A DNA stretch of 64,000 bases from Candidatus Acidiferrum typicum (GTDB lineage: Bacteria > Acidobacteriota > Terriglobia > Acidiferrales > UBA7541): NCBI GenBank assembly GCA_025463055.1, contig JAOAPV010000055.1, positions 1 to 64,000 on the forward strand, written 5' to 3'. Under the pieces are notes generated by a model that saw only the letters and a list, made by a program, of their open reading frames with translations, made no database searches and was not told the origin of the DNA. Position numbers and translations under genes: made by a program. Positions 32,557-40,693 of this stretch are shown here, one piece after another (positions within the stretch are counted from its first letter, which is position 1; each line of letters begins with the position of its first letter).

Positions 32557-33624
32557 TCAATTGGTCGAGTCGGTTCGGACATATTCGGCATTTGCTTCCA
32601 GTGACTCCTCGACATAGGGATAGACGATGCGGCGCATCCCAAATAGGTACACAAATAAACCCAATAGACCCACGGAAGTATTCCATAGACGAACACAGAG
32701 TAAGGCTTCGGCTCCGCCACTTATGCCTGTTAGTTTGAACAGGGTATTAAACGCTGTCTCCCCTACGCCAATGCCCCCAGGTGTTAAGGGCAGGCTATTG
32801 ATCAAGTGGCCGATCGGCGCGACTAATGCTAGCCGGGTTGAGAAAGACAGGGGATTGACGGCATAAAGGCCCAGGGCAGTCACTACAATAAGCGCCAGAT
32901 TGGCCAGAAGCGAGAGGAAAAAGGCGAAGAACAACGTGCTCTGAGCCTTGCCTTGCAATGCCATTGCGTGGAGGACGCGAACGGCGAGATCCTTGATTGT
33001 GGGCCATGTGCCTAGTGACCGGGCGACCCATGAACGTGTGGACGCAGAAAACGTGGCCAGTGCCACACTCACAACCATCAGCCCTGCCAGCAGCGCGTCC
33101 ATATAGAGAACACGTCTGAGCACGGAAAGGGAGCGCAGCAGATCGAGAAAGAATGGGGCAAATAAAATGGGGAGCAGCACGAGCGAAAATAGCCCCACGA
33201 AACGATCTAAAATCAACACCGTCGCAACCTCTGCGCGTCTCCCGTCATTCTGCCTGGTCGCATATACGAGTCTGGCAATGTCGCCACCTGCCGCTCCAGG
33301 GAGGAACGTGGAGAAAAGAAACCCAATCAAGTTCAGCTGAAAGGAGTTCCCAAGGGAGAGAGAGAGCCGAGCACTACGAAACAGAAGGGACGCTCGAATA
33401 GACATTACTAAAATATCGAGGAGCAGAAAGCCCACGGCCGCCAGAGTTATTGGCCAAACGCGGAAAAGCCTTGTCAAAGAAGAAAAATTGATCTGGCCCG
33501 ATTTTGCAAGATAGACAAGGATGGTTACTCCGACAGCCACGCGCAGAAGCAGAAAAGCTATCTTGCGCAGGGTCACACTGTCCCAGCTTGTAGCAACCTT
33601 TGCTGTGACATCAGTGGTGAACAT
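32557..33624 (-). CDS. UPF0104/lysylphosphatidylglycerol synthase-type flippase-like membrane protein
   Basis: This 355-aa integral membrane protein has about eight helices and the family's motifs: FRVWPITLAAVGFLLLDILV, RSARLSLSLGNSFQLNLIGF, FLPGAAGGDIARLVYATRQN, VLILDRFVGLFSLVLLP and, near the end, INSLPLTPGGIGVGETAF. It corresponds to the membrane domain of MprF/AglD-type proteins, without the synthase domain. Such proteins often accompany polyprenyl- or lipid-linked glycan genes and are thought to move lipids across the inner membrane. The GT39 gene lies 21 bp upstream. AGGA precedes ATG 33624. Confidence 0.82.
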   Translation of the reverse strand: MFTTDVTAKVATSWDSVTLRKIAFLLLRVAVGVTILVYLAKSGQINFSSLTRLFRVWPITLAAVGFLLLDILVMSIRASLLFRSARLSLSLGNSFQLNLIGFLFSTFLPGAAGGDIARLVYATRQNDGRRAEVATVLILDRFVGLFSLVLLPILFAPFFLDLLRSLSVLRRVLYMDALLAGLMVVSVALATFSASTRSWVARSLGTWPTIKDLAVRVLHAMALQGKAQSTLFFAFFLSLLANLALIVVTALGLYAVNPLSFSTRLALVAPIGHLINSLPLTPGGIGVGETAFNTLFKLTGISGGAEALLCVRLWNTSVGLLGLFVYLFGMRRIVYPYVEESLEANAEYVRTDSTN

Positions 33625-33645
33625 CGTTTCCTATGGGCGAGGAGA

Positions 33646-35550
33646 CTAGTGGGGCGCAGGTGGATGGGAGACGCCCGACAGCAGATTGCTAGCAGGAGTC
33701 TCCGAGACGTTCGTTAAGAGGAATTTCCCCCCGCTTGCGGCGACGATTCGAAACTGCTCCTTGCCGACAAAGGATTCGATGCGGTCTGCCCCTGTCTGGT
33801 ACGCAACGAAATAGTATTTCTTCCCTCCCGTCCACAAGTTCTTGAATTCGGAATCGTTCAAGAACACCGCCGGAGCGCCCGGGGCAGCCGCCCCATACTC
33901 CATATTGTTGAAGTTGCCGTTCAGGAGGAAGGGATCCTGGCCGGTATAAAAAATAACAGAAGAGAAGAAATAATAGTGGCGATCGACGATGAGTTTTCCA
34001 GGGGGCTCCGAAAGAAGCGCCTCCGCAAGCGGACGCGACGAAAGATAAGGATCGAAAACGACAAGGGCCAAGCGCGCCGCATGAAAAAATAGAACCATCA
34101 TGAATCCGGTCGCCAAGAAGGCACGCATACCTGACCAGCGCAGGTTCCCCACGGCCCCCAGCAAAAAAGCCGCGCCTGCCAGGTATAGCGGGAGCCTAAG
34201 ATAGGCAAAAGAATTGAAGGTCAGATCCAGCATGTGGCCAAGGGATAGGGTATAAGCTGATGGATGGTGGGAGAGGGCAGACGAAATATCTCCTGGAGTG
34301 GGCAGGTTGCGTACGGCAAAAGCAATGGCGATAGCGATTAGCGCAGCACAAGCTGTGATTGCCCCCAAAGCGCGTGTTCCTCTATGGAGCCACTTGCCTT
34401 CCACTGTCATTGCCGAGCCAAGCAGAAGAGCCAAGGCTGGATAACACGGCATTGAGTAATATTCCTGGGTGGTTGAAAACGTGAAGAAGATCAGAATGAA
34501 CCCCGCCCAGCAAAGCGCGAGAAGCCTGGTTTGCCCGGCGCGATCGACAGGTTTAAAAGAGAGCTTTGCAATCGCCGGGAAGTATACGCACCAAGGAAAG
34601 AGCCACAGGAGGTGCAGCAGCCAAAAGTACAGTCGTGGAACTGTATTGTAATCGCGAGGATACCTGAGGTTGAGAAACCGCAGGAGTTGTTCATTCACAA
34701 AATAGAACCACAGGAATCCGTGGTACAGACCGGGGCCGCTCCGCAGAGTCCAGGCAAAATAGGGAGGATTCCTAAGGGCCGCCAGCACATGCCAGGGGGC
34801 GGCGCTAAGCAGCACAATAAGGAAACCACTGAGGGGCCGGAGCCGTTGCCAAGTTCTGCGCAAAAATAGCTGTCTTGAGATAGAAAGATAGATCAAAGCC
34901 GCGGCGACCGGGAACACAATGCCAACCAGACTTTTGAGCAAAAGCCCGGCGCCCAGGCTCGCAGCGAGAATGGCCGCCCAAAGCCGCGGTCGCTTTTCCC
35001 GTTCATCCAGGGCCCGCAAGAAGGCCCACAGAGCAAGCGCAATCGTAAAGGTGAGCATTGCGTCCGGGATTTGAACACGCGTAAAGAGAAATAGCCCAAC
35101 GCACGTGGACATACACAGGCCCGCATAAAAGCCGGCTCGTTCGCCGAACGCCCACATGCCGAAGGAAGCTGATAAGAGCGCGACAGCGATCGAGGCGAGT
35201 GCCAGTGGAAGCCGAGCCACCCAGTCAGCCACGCCAAGAATCTTGTAGGAAATGGCCATCAGCCAATAAATTAGCGGAGCCTTTTCCAAATAAACGACTC
35301 CATCCAACCGCGCCGTCACCCAATCACCGGACGTCAGCATCGTCTTGGCGATTTGCGCCTGCACGGCATCAACGTCATCCATGAGAGAGGGGGGCGAGAG
35401 AACGCAACCCAAGTAAATCGCGGTTGCGATCACGAAGACGAGCGAAAGCAAGAACCAACGGCGACGGTAGAGATGATGCGCGTCACTCAGTGCTTCATCG
35501 CGCACATCGCTCAGGGCCGCTAAATCTTGACTTGCCATCGTTTCATCCAC
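33646..35550 (-). CDS. ArnT-like family 39 glycosyltransferase
   Basis: This 634-aa protein has about twelve membrane helices and the PMT_2/ArnT order: an N-terminal helix (LLSLVFVIATAIYLGCVL), then a first periplasmic loop with the acidic catalytic segment SLMDDVDAVQAQIAKTMLTS, then YLEKAPLIYWLMAISYKILG, the K-x-P-L-x-Y-W type motif. The last 150 residues form a periplasmic domain. Enzymes of this type use polyprenyl-phosphate sugars to modify lipid A, proteins or lipids on the periplasmic face. The start overlaps the end of the asparagine synthase gene (ATG 35550, or ATG 35538), so translation is coupled. Confidence 0.85.
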   Translation of the reverse strand: MDETMASQDLAALSDVRDEALSDAHHLYRRRWFLLSLVFVIATAIYLGCVLSPPSLMDDVDAVQAQIAKTMLTSGDWVTARLDGVVYLEKAPLIYWLMAISYKILGVADWVARLPLALASIAVALLSASFGMWAFGERAGFYAGLCMSTCVGLFLFTRVQIPDAMLTFTIALALWAFLRALDEREKRPRLWAAILAASLGAGLLLKSLVGIVFPVAAALIYLSISRQLFLRRTWQRLRPLSGFLIVLLSAAPWHVLAALRNPPYFAWTLRSGPGLYHGFLWFYFVNEQLLRFLNLRYPRDYNTVPRLYFWLLHLLWLFPWCVYFPAIAKLSFKPVDRAGQTRLLALCWAGFILIFFTFSTTQEYYSMPCYPALALLLGSAMTVEGKWLHRGTRALGAITACAALIAIAIAFAVRNLPTPGDISSALSHHPSAYTLSLGHMLDLTFNSFAYLRLPLYLAGAAFLLGAVGNLRWSGMRAFLATGFMMVLFFHAARLALVVFDPYLSSRPLAEALLSEPPGKLIVDRHYYFFSSVIFYTGQDPFLLNGNFNNMEYGAAAPGAPAVFLNDSEFKNLWTGGKKYYFVAYQTGADRIESFVGKEQFRIVAASGGKFLLTNVSETPASNLLSGVSHPPAPH

Positions 35551-37391
35551 AAAAACAAAATAAGCAATCCCCAGAGGTGATATCCAATGTTGATTTCTTT
35601 TTGGAAGTGACGCTTCTTAAATTGTTCGATGCCATCGCGACGGAAGAGTTCTCCGTATTCCGATAAGCCGAATTGCAGAGAGTCTTCCAGTAATCCGCGA
35701 AGAGGACCGCGTAGCCATTCGTGCGCAGGAATATCAAAGCCAATCTTCGGACGGTGTAGGATAGCGGGCGGCAGCTTATCTTTCATTAGTTCTCGAAGGA
35801 TAACTTTTTGCCACGAGCCACGGATCTTGAGCTTGGCCGGCAAGGTTGCGGCGAATTCGACGATGCGATGGTCCAGAAAGGGCGGCCGGACCTCCACCGA
35901 ATGAGCCATACTCATGCGATCGCTTTTTATTAGAATGTCATCCGCAAGATAATATTTCTGGTCTAGCCAAAGGTATGGGGCCAGGTCATCATTGACTTTG
36001 GGTAGATTTGCCAACTGGCCGAGAATCTGCTCAAGGGTTCTGGGCAGCGGTTCATACACAAGCGTGCGCATATCCTGGTCGGCAAACGTGCCGTTCCAAT
36101 AGACGTGCGCCCGCTCGGGCTTCATAAGGGATCCTTCGAGCAGACGCTTCACCTTGTAATCAAATCCGATCTTCTCGTCGGAAACCGGCCAACGACGAAA
36201 TATGGAGAGTCCCGCTGCCACCGCCGCGCGCGGAAGCCTCCGAAGGTGTCGAGCGATCCGGTTGGCACGATAGGTCAAGTATCCACCCAACACTTCATCC
36301 GCGCCTTCCCCGCTCAGGGCTACAGTCGTCTTCCTCTTACAAAGTTTCGACAAAAACCAGACCGGCAATGCACCGGCGTCTGCGCTTGGTTCATCGCAAT
36401 AATAAGTGAACTCTTCAATTGCGCCTCTCAGATCAACGGCGAGGTTCAAATCCATCTCGTCGTGATCTGTGCCATATTCGCGCACCGCAGTTCGGATGTA
36501 GGATGACTCATCGAAGCTGCGTCCCTTGAACGAAATGGAAAACGACTTCAAGCGGGATGAGCTCGCCGCCGCGGAGTAATGTAGGATCGCAGTGGAATCA
36601 ATTCCACCACTTAGCCACACTCCTAGCGGCACATCGGAAAGTAGGTGTTCTCGAATGGATTCGGTCAGGAGCGTGTTTAATTGCTCCTTTGCATCTTCCA
36701 ACGATATTTCACGTATTTTGCCGTAAGGCAGTTGCCAGTACTGTTTGGTTGTAACCTCGCCGTCTCTCCATTCCATCCAGTTGCCCGCCGGAACTTTGCG
36801 AATGCCGTCGATGAGTGTCCACGGGCATGGAATATAATTTAGAGAGAGGTAACAATCGAGTGCTTCTCGGCTCAGGGTGCGGTCAATTTCGGGATGAACA
36901 AGGATTGCCTTAAGTTCAGACCCAAAGTACAGTTCCTCGCCTCTCTGGGCAAAATATAGCGGCTTGATCCCCATTCGATCACGCGCCAGGACTACGCGTT
37001 TTTGAGGCACATTCCACACTGCTAAGGCAAACATACCCCTGAGGCGCGCGAAACTTTCTGTGTCCCACTGCAAAAATGCCTTCAGGACAGTTTCGGTATC
37101 CGAACGCGAGATAAACGTGTGCCCCAATTCCTCGAGTTCCGCTCTTAACTCGCGGTGATTATAGACTTCACCATTGAAGACAATTCCGTATTCACCGTTA
37201 TTTACAAGAATGGGTTGATTCCCACATTCAAGATCGATGATTTTGAGGCGCGCTGCACCGAACGAGAACACATCGGACGAAAAGATACCTTGCTGATCAG
37301 GACCTCGGTGGATGAGAGTTGCCACCGTGTCCCGAATCCTTTCCTCTGACGGCTTCGAATGTTTATGTGTAAATCCTGTTATCCCGCACAA
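35520..37391 (-). CDS. asnB: Glutamine-hydrolysing asparagine synthase (AsnB type)
   Basis: The product is 623 aa. The start is TTG 37391: it puts the glutaminase nucleophile at Cys2 (MCGITGF), which class II amidotransferases require. The N-terminal domain has LIHRGPDQQG, NGEVYNH and SDTETVL. The C-terminal synthetase domain has the pyrophosphate loop LSGGIDST (about residue 260), FDESSYIR and ALSGEGADEVLGGY. It uses glutamine and ATP to amidate a carboxylate. In exopolysaccharide and glycolipid clusters such paralogues may amidate a sugar acid rather than aspartate. It is the first gene of a run with GT39 and UPF0104. Confidence 0.9.
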   Translation of the reverse strand: MCGITGFTHKHSKPSEERIRDTVATLIHRGPDQQGIFSSDVFSFGAARLKIIDLECGNQPILVNNGEYGIVFNGEVYNHRELRAELEELGHTFISRSDTETVLKAFLQWDTESFARLRGMFALAVWNVPQKRVVLARDRMGIKPLYFAQRGEELYFGSELKAILVHPEIDRTLSREALDCYLSLNYIPCPWTLIDGIRKVPAGNWMEWRDGEVTTKQYWQLPYGKIREISLEDAKEQLNTLLTESIREHLLSDVPLGVWLSGGIDSTAILHYSAAASSSRLKSFSISFKGRSFDESSYIRTAVREYGTDHDEMDLNLAVDLRGAIEEFTYYCDEPSADAGALPVWFLSKLCKRKTTVALSGEGADEVLGGYLTYRANRIARHLRRLPRAAVAAGLSIFRRWPVSDEKIGFDYKVKRLLEGSLMKPERAHVYWNGTFADQDMRTLVYEPLPRTLEQILGQLANLPKVNDDLAPYLWLDQKYYLADDILIKSDRMSMAHSVEVRPPFLDHRIVEFAATLPAKLKIRGSWQKVILRELMKDKLPPAILHRPKIGFDIPAHEWLRGPLRGLLEDSLQFGLSEYGELFRRDGIEQFKKRHFQKEINIGYHLWGLLILFLWMKRWQVKI

Positions 37392-37880
37392 CGCCTGGCA
37401 CCCTTTCGAGTATGTCTTAGACCAGAGTTACTTCAATCGGCAGCGCGCAATGTTTTGGGATCGATAGTGAAGTGCATGCGCACATCGTACAGGTGCGACG
37501 ATGAAGCCCCTGACGGTCTTGCTGTCAGAAGACGTCGAATGTCGCCGAGATATGTATCCGCCACCAGAGAGCCAATTGCTGCCGACACCCCCCCGATGGA
37601 AAATGATTCCTGCTGGTCACAGGGCCCCCACTCACCCCCGGAGCGGTTGCTTAAACGTCGTGATGAAGCCAGCGATGGCTAAGACCTTCGTCCACGACTG
37701 CATAGGGACCCAAATGAAAGTCGCATGTACCAATGGCCGAATCAACGTGAATTTTGCGGGCGGCAGGCGACGGGAATCGAACCCACCTCCGAAGCTTGGG
37801 AAGGGCGCCTTCCAACGCGACCGCCTGCTTGCCGTTACGTCGAAGCCAGGAATCCGGCTGGTGACTTTGGATATGATCGC
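37392..37880. other. Gene-poor stretch with a tRNA relic
   Basis: Apart from the degenerate tRNA-Gly-like segment (37763-37828), I see no protein-like ORF; the plus-strand frames here are the translated antisense of the tRNA-like region and random sequence. The 150 bp next to 37391 presumably hold the promoter of the asparagine synthase operon. The composition suggests decayed DNA. Confidence 0.55.
37763..37828 (-). pseudogene. Degenerate tRNA-Gly(CCC)-like sequence
   Basis: On the minus strand GCAGGCG (37828-37822) pairs perfectly with CGCCTGC (37769-37763), a 7-bp acceptor stem as in tRNA-Gly. The T loop region GGGTTCGATTCCC is intact and CTTCCCAAG would supply anticodon CCC. However, the span is 66 nt against the usual 72, the D arm is shortened, the anticodon stem does not pair (GCGCC against GCTTC), and no CCA follows. 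It is most likely a relic of a tRNA gene or one end of an integrated element. Confidence 0.45.
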
Positions 37881-38540
37881 CTAATTCACACCATCAAGAA
37901 TTGCTTTTCCCTTAGACCCGCCATCGGTGAACATCACCAGTACATTGCCTCGCTTCGGGGTTACCTCATCGACGGTGCCGTTCCAATGGTTAAACACTCC
38001 TATTACGGGAGCGGTGGGTCCGAGTCTTTCAACCTCGCCGTCATAGCTAAAAAGCAGTGGCGGCACGTGTCCACAATTGACATATCTCAAAGAGCCGGCA
38101 CGCTCGTTATAATCGGCAAAGAAAAGCGAGGCGAAGTGGTCGGGAGGACTCGACTCGTAGAAAACTTCGTGCACTTTCTTCAGCATTCGAGGCAGGTTAT
38201 CGAAGGCGTCTGGCCGCTGAGCGACGATAGAAGCTCGTAGACTGGCCATCAACAATGCGGCCGGCAAGCCTTTTCCGGAAATATCGCCCAACACAAATGC
38301 CATCCTGCACGCACTGATATCTAGAACGTCGTAGTAGTCCCCGTTGAGTGCCAGCGCGCGCAACGAGCGGGCTGCATACTCCAGGGTGTCAAGTATCGGT
38401 TTAGATTTCCTCTCGAACGACTGCTGAATTTCTTGTGCGATTGCAATTTCTGCCGTACTAGTCAAACTCAATTGAAGCCTCCCAAAGCCGCAACACGCGA
38501 CTGATCTTGATCTACTTCGGTAGCATTGAAAGCTGGTCAT
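37881..38540 (-). pseudogene. Truncated SpoIIE/RsbU-type PP2C phosphatase
   Basis: This 219-codon frame carries the core of a serine phosphatase: EIAIAQEIQQSF, LNGDYYDVLDI, FVLGDISGKGLPAALLMASL, SSPPDHFASLFFADYN, LRYVNCGHVPPLL and VLVMFTDGGSK. Complete relatives read TDGVTEA and then run about 60 more residues to the last metal-binding Asp; here the frame stops 11 residues after the TDG. The first 25 residues (many Ser/Arg/Cys) do not fit, so the 5' sensor part is also missing. It would lack a complete metal site and is probably non-functional. The break lies beside the tRNA-Gly relic, which suggests a deletion or insertion scar. Confidence 0.6.
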
Positions 38541-38754
38541 GCTCCTCGTTAAGTGGGACGTCAGCAGAAGTCGAAACGATTGTTAAGAATGGTGAAGACT
38601 GAACACCGCGGCGTTGGACTGCTTGCAAGTACCGGCAGGACTCTGAAAGGCTTGCACGAACCAAGCGGCGACACCAAAATTCCTGCCGCCTTCCTGGATT
38701 TTAAAAGTGTAAGGGAGGCGTAAAGCTTTTAGGGTCTGGCGGATTCCAGATATA

Positions 38755-39198
38755 TCAAGAGACCGAAAGGGATGGCTCTGGTGACGCAGGCGGAGCAGAT
38801 CGCCTGTTTTCTCCACCATTATGTCCGCGATGCTGCATCGCCTTTTCCAATTCCTTCTGGTGATCCGTAAGCAGAGCATGAATCTTGTGATGCGTTTCGT
38901 CGCTGATAGCATGAATCTGCGACGCAAGCTCCTGCCGTGATGCTTTTGGATTCTTATCGAGCAGCGCCTGAATCTTATCGTGGTGCTCCTCAAGGAGAGG
39001 CCGGACCTGCCGCTGCTGTTCCGGAGTCAACTGCAGATCTTTTGTAAGTTGAGCAAGTTTCTGGTCGATCGATTGCGGCGTATGGATATGCTGAAGCTGT
39101 TGACGCGCTGAGGGCTGCTGTACCTGAGCTACGGCAGGACCGGCCATTCCGAGCATGAGCACAGCCCCATATGCAAGTGTGAAAGGTCGATTTCGCAT
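38755..39198 (-). CDS. Spy/CpxP-like periplasmic protein with LTxxQ-type motif
   Basis: The start at ATG 39198 is supported by AAGGAGG 10 bp upstream; the ORF extends 11 codons further without support. The 147-aa product has a signal peptide (MRNRPFTLAYGAVLMLGMAG, cleavage near AVAQ). A helical region follows with LTKDLQLTPEQQRQVRPLLE, where LTPEQQ is the family signature, and DHQKELEKAMQHRG. Spy/CpxP proteins are periplasmic helical chaperones and envelope-stress sensors, usually controlled by CpxR. A Cpx-like two-component system is encoded 11 kb away in this window. It is preceded by a 650-bp non-coding stretch. Confidence 0.8.
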   Translation of the reverse strand: MRNRPFTLAYGAVLMLGMAGPAVAQVQQPSARQQLQHIHTPQSIDQKLAQLTKDLQLTPEQQRQVRPLLEEHHDKIQALLDKNPKASRQELASQIHAISDETHHKIHALLTDHQKELEKAMQHRGHNGGENRRSAPPASPEPSLSVS

Positions 39199-39851
39199 GG
39201 AGAGCAGCCTCCTTGAAGATCCTCGACGCAATTAAGCCGAGACGCCGATCTGATTAGACGCGGCAATTCCACAAAAAAGTTGCGTTTGGTCTCCCATAAT
39301 GCCCTTGTAGTCTGACAACGGGCCGATTTCACACACAACTCGACAGACAAGGCCGCTGATTTGAACCAATGATCAGCGGCCCTGTGTGTGGTGAACGGTT
39401 TGGGGTTTGTTCGCCACATTCGTCCCGCCACTGCCCAGAGGTGCTGCTCTGTGAGATGGCATCTGATGCCGCACCTCAGCCTCGACTGGCTTGGCAGGGA
39501 AACACGATGCGGTGAGAAGAATCGCGGTGAGCGGCCTGAACGCCGCCGAAGGATTCCGAGCCGAATGAACCAGTAGCTGCATGACTATTTCGGAAAGCTA
39601 CCGGAACCGTTGGCTTGTGCGGTTAAGTTTCGTAAGTCTCTGAAAACGGGCTTAACACAGTACTCGAACAGAACAGCACCGGCTGAAAGTTCAGCTCTTT
39701 ACAAATCCATACATCCAATTTGGCAACGACTTAGTCAGCGGCAGGCATCTCTGCTCGCAACGCGAAAGCGTCAAAGCGGATGCCCGTTGCAAAAAGCGTA
39801 GGTCGTTCGCTACCGACCAACTCCCGCGGACGAAATACTCTTGGAGGATTC
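39199..39851. other. Non-coding stretch of 650 bp with one strong inverted repeat
   Basis: No frame here has protein-like composition or a ribosome site. The stretch lies between the divergent Spy-like and outer-membrane genes and should hold both promoters. A 14-bp near-perfect inverted repeat sits at 39347-39385. Nothing else was recognised. Confidence 0.6.
39347..39385. repeat. 14-bp inverted repeat with 11-nt loop
   Basis: ACAAGGCCGCTGAT (39347-39360) faces ATCAGCGGCCCTGT (39372-39385), with one mismatch. No T run lies on either side, so it is not a standard intrinsic terminator. It is far from both flanking genes and could mark a lost mobile element. Confidence 0.6.
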
Positions 39852-40424
39852 GTGAAGCTAAACACCTTGTTCGCATCCTTTCTTTTTTTGTTCTTCTGCC
39901 ACAGTGTCCGTGCTCAGGAACCTCAGACGATCGACGTGTTTGCCGGTTATTCGTTTACTCGCATTAACACTTCCTCTATTTCCGGGTTGGGAGCTTTTTC
40001 TGTACAGGGTGGAGAGCTTTCCGTTTCTTACAAGGCCACGCGCTGGTTCACGGCCGTTGCAGATTTCGGAATCAGCGCAGCCGGCCCACATAATAGTGAC
40101 ATTGTCGGTATCCAGACCCATGGCATGCAGACAACCTATCTGTTTGGGCCGCGTATATCTCCTGTACACTGGCGGCGTATTACGCCATTTGCCCAAGCTC
40201 TGTTTGGGCTCGCACATGCAACTCATGGTTTGTACGATACATCGGGTTCGCAAAATTCGTTTGCTTGGACAGCAGGAGGTGGCATCGATTACCGCCTTAA
40301 TGGCAACTTCTCGTTGCGGCCTTTCCAGGTGGAGTTCTTACAGTCGAAGTTTTCTGAACTAGGGAATGGCCCCCAGTACCAAAATGACGTGCGGGCCTCC
40401 ACTGGTCTTATCCTTCACTTCTAG
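39852..40424 (+). CDS. Outer-membrane beta-barrel protein
   Basis: The start is GTG 39852, 4 bp after GGAGG (39843-39847). The 190-aa product has a signal peptide (VKLNTLFASFLFLFFCHSVR, cleavage after RAQ), then alternating amphipathic strands of a small eight-stranded OmpA/OmpW-type barrel: DVFAGYSFTRI, LSVSYKATRWFTAVADFGIS, TTYLFGPRIS, TPFAQALFGLAHAT, FAWTAGGGIDYRLN, FSLRPFQVEFLQSKF and VRASTGLILHF. It ends in Phe, the BamA-recognised C-terminal residue. There is no peptidoglycan-binding domain. The precise function is unknown. Sequences like this are widespread in Acidobacteria. Confidence 0.82.
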   Translation: MKLNTLFASFLFLFFCHSVRAQEPQTIDVFAGYSFTRINTSSISGLGAFSVQGGELSVSYKATRWFTAVADFGISAAGPHNSDIVGIQTHGMQTTYLFGPRISPVHWRRITPFAQALFGLAHATHGLYDTSGSQNSFAWTAGGGIDYRLNGNFSLRPFQVEFLQSKFSELGNGPQYQNDVRASTGLILHF

Positions 40425-40693
40425 AATAAGAACCACGATGCAACAGCGGCTTTGCCGGCGACGCGGACCGCCGTCTAACCAGGCGCGACGCACCTGGTGA
40501 AGCCGCGAAGCTTGCACGCGCAGTGCCTTACTGCTTGCAAGTACGGCGCTCGAACGCTTGCGCTGTTTCGAAGTACGGCAAGAAATAGCTGCGAATACTG
40601 CGCGGTCGTGGCGAAGGAGTTGAGATTTGTGCCAACGCTGGACGCATTTTTCTAGAGGAGCGCTGTTTACGAAACTCTAGGCGGAATTCCGAA
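40425..40693. other. Intergenic region with short repeats
   Basis: This gap lies between convergent genes. It includes ACTGCTTGCAAGTAC (40530-40544), an exact 15-bp match to 38618-38632, and a nearby partial copy CGAAGTACGGCAAG. No ORF, and no hairpin with a T tract, was seen. Confidence 0.45.

Noticed and set aside
37725-38240. 171-codon plus-strand frame through the tRNA-like region
   Set aside because: It contains the typical translation artefact of tRNA antisense and then runs against the phosphatase remnant.
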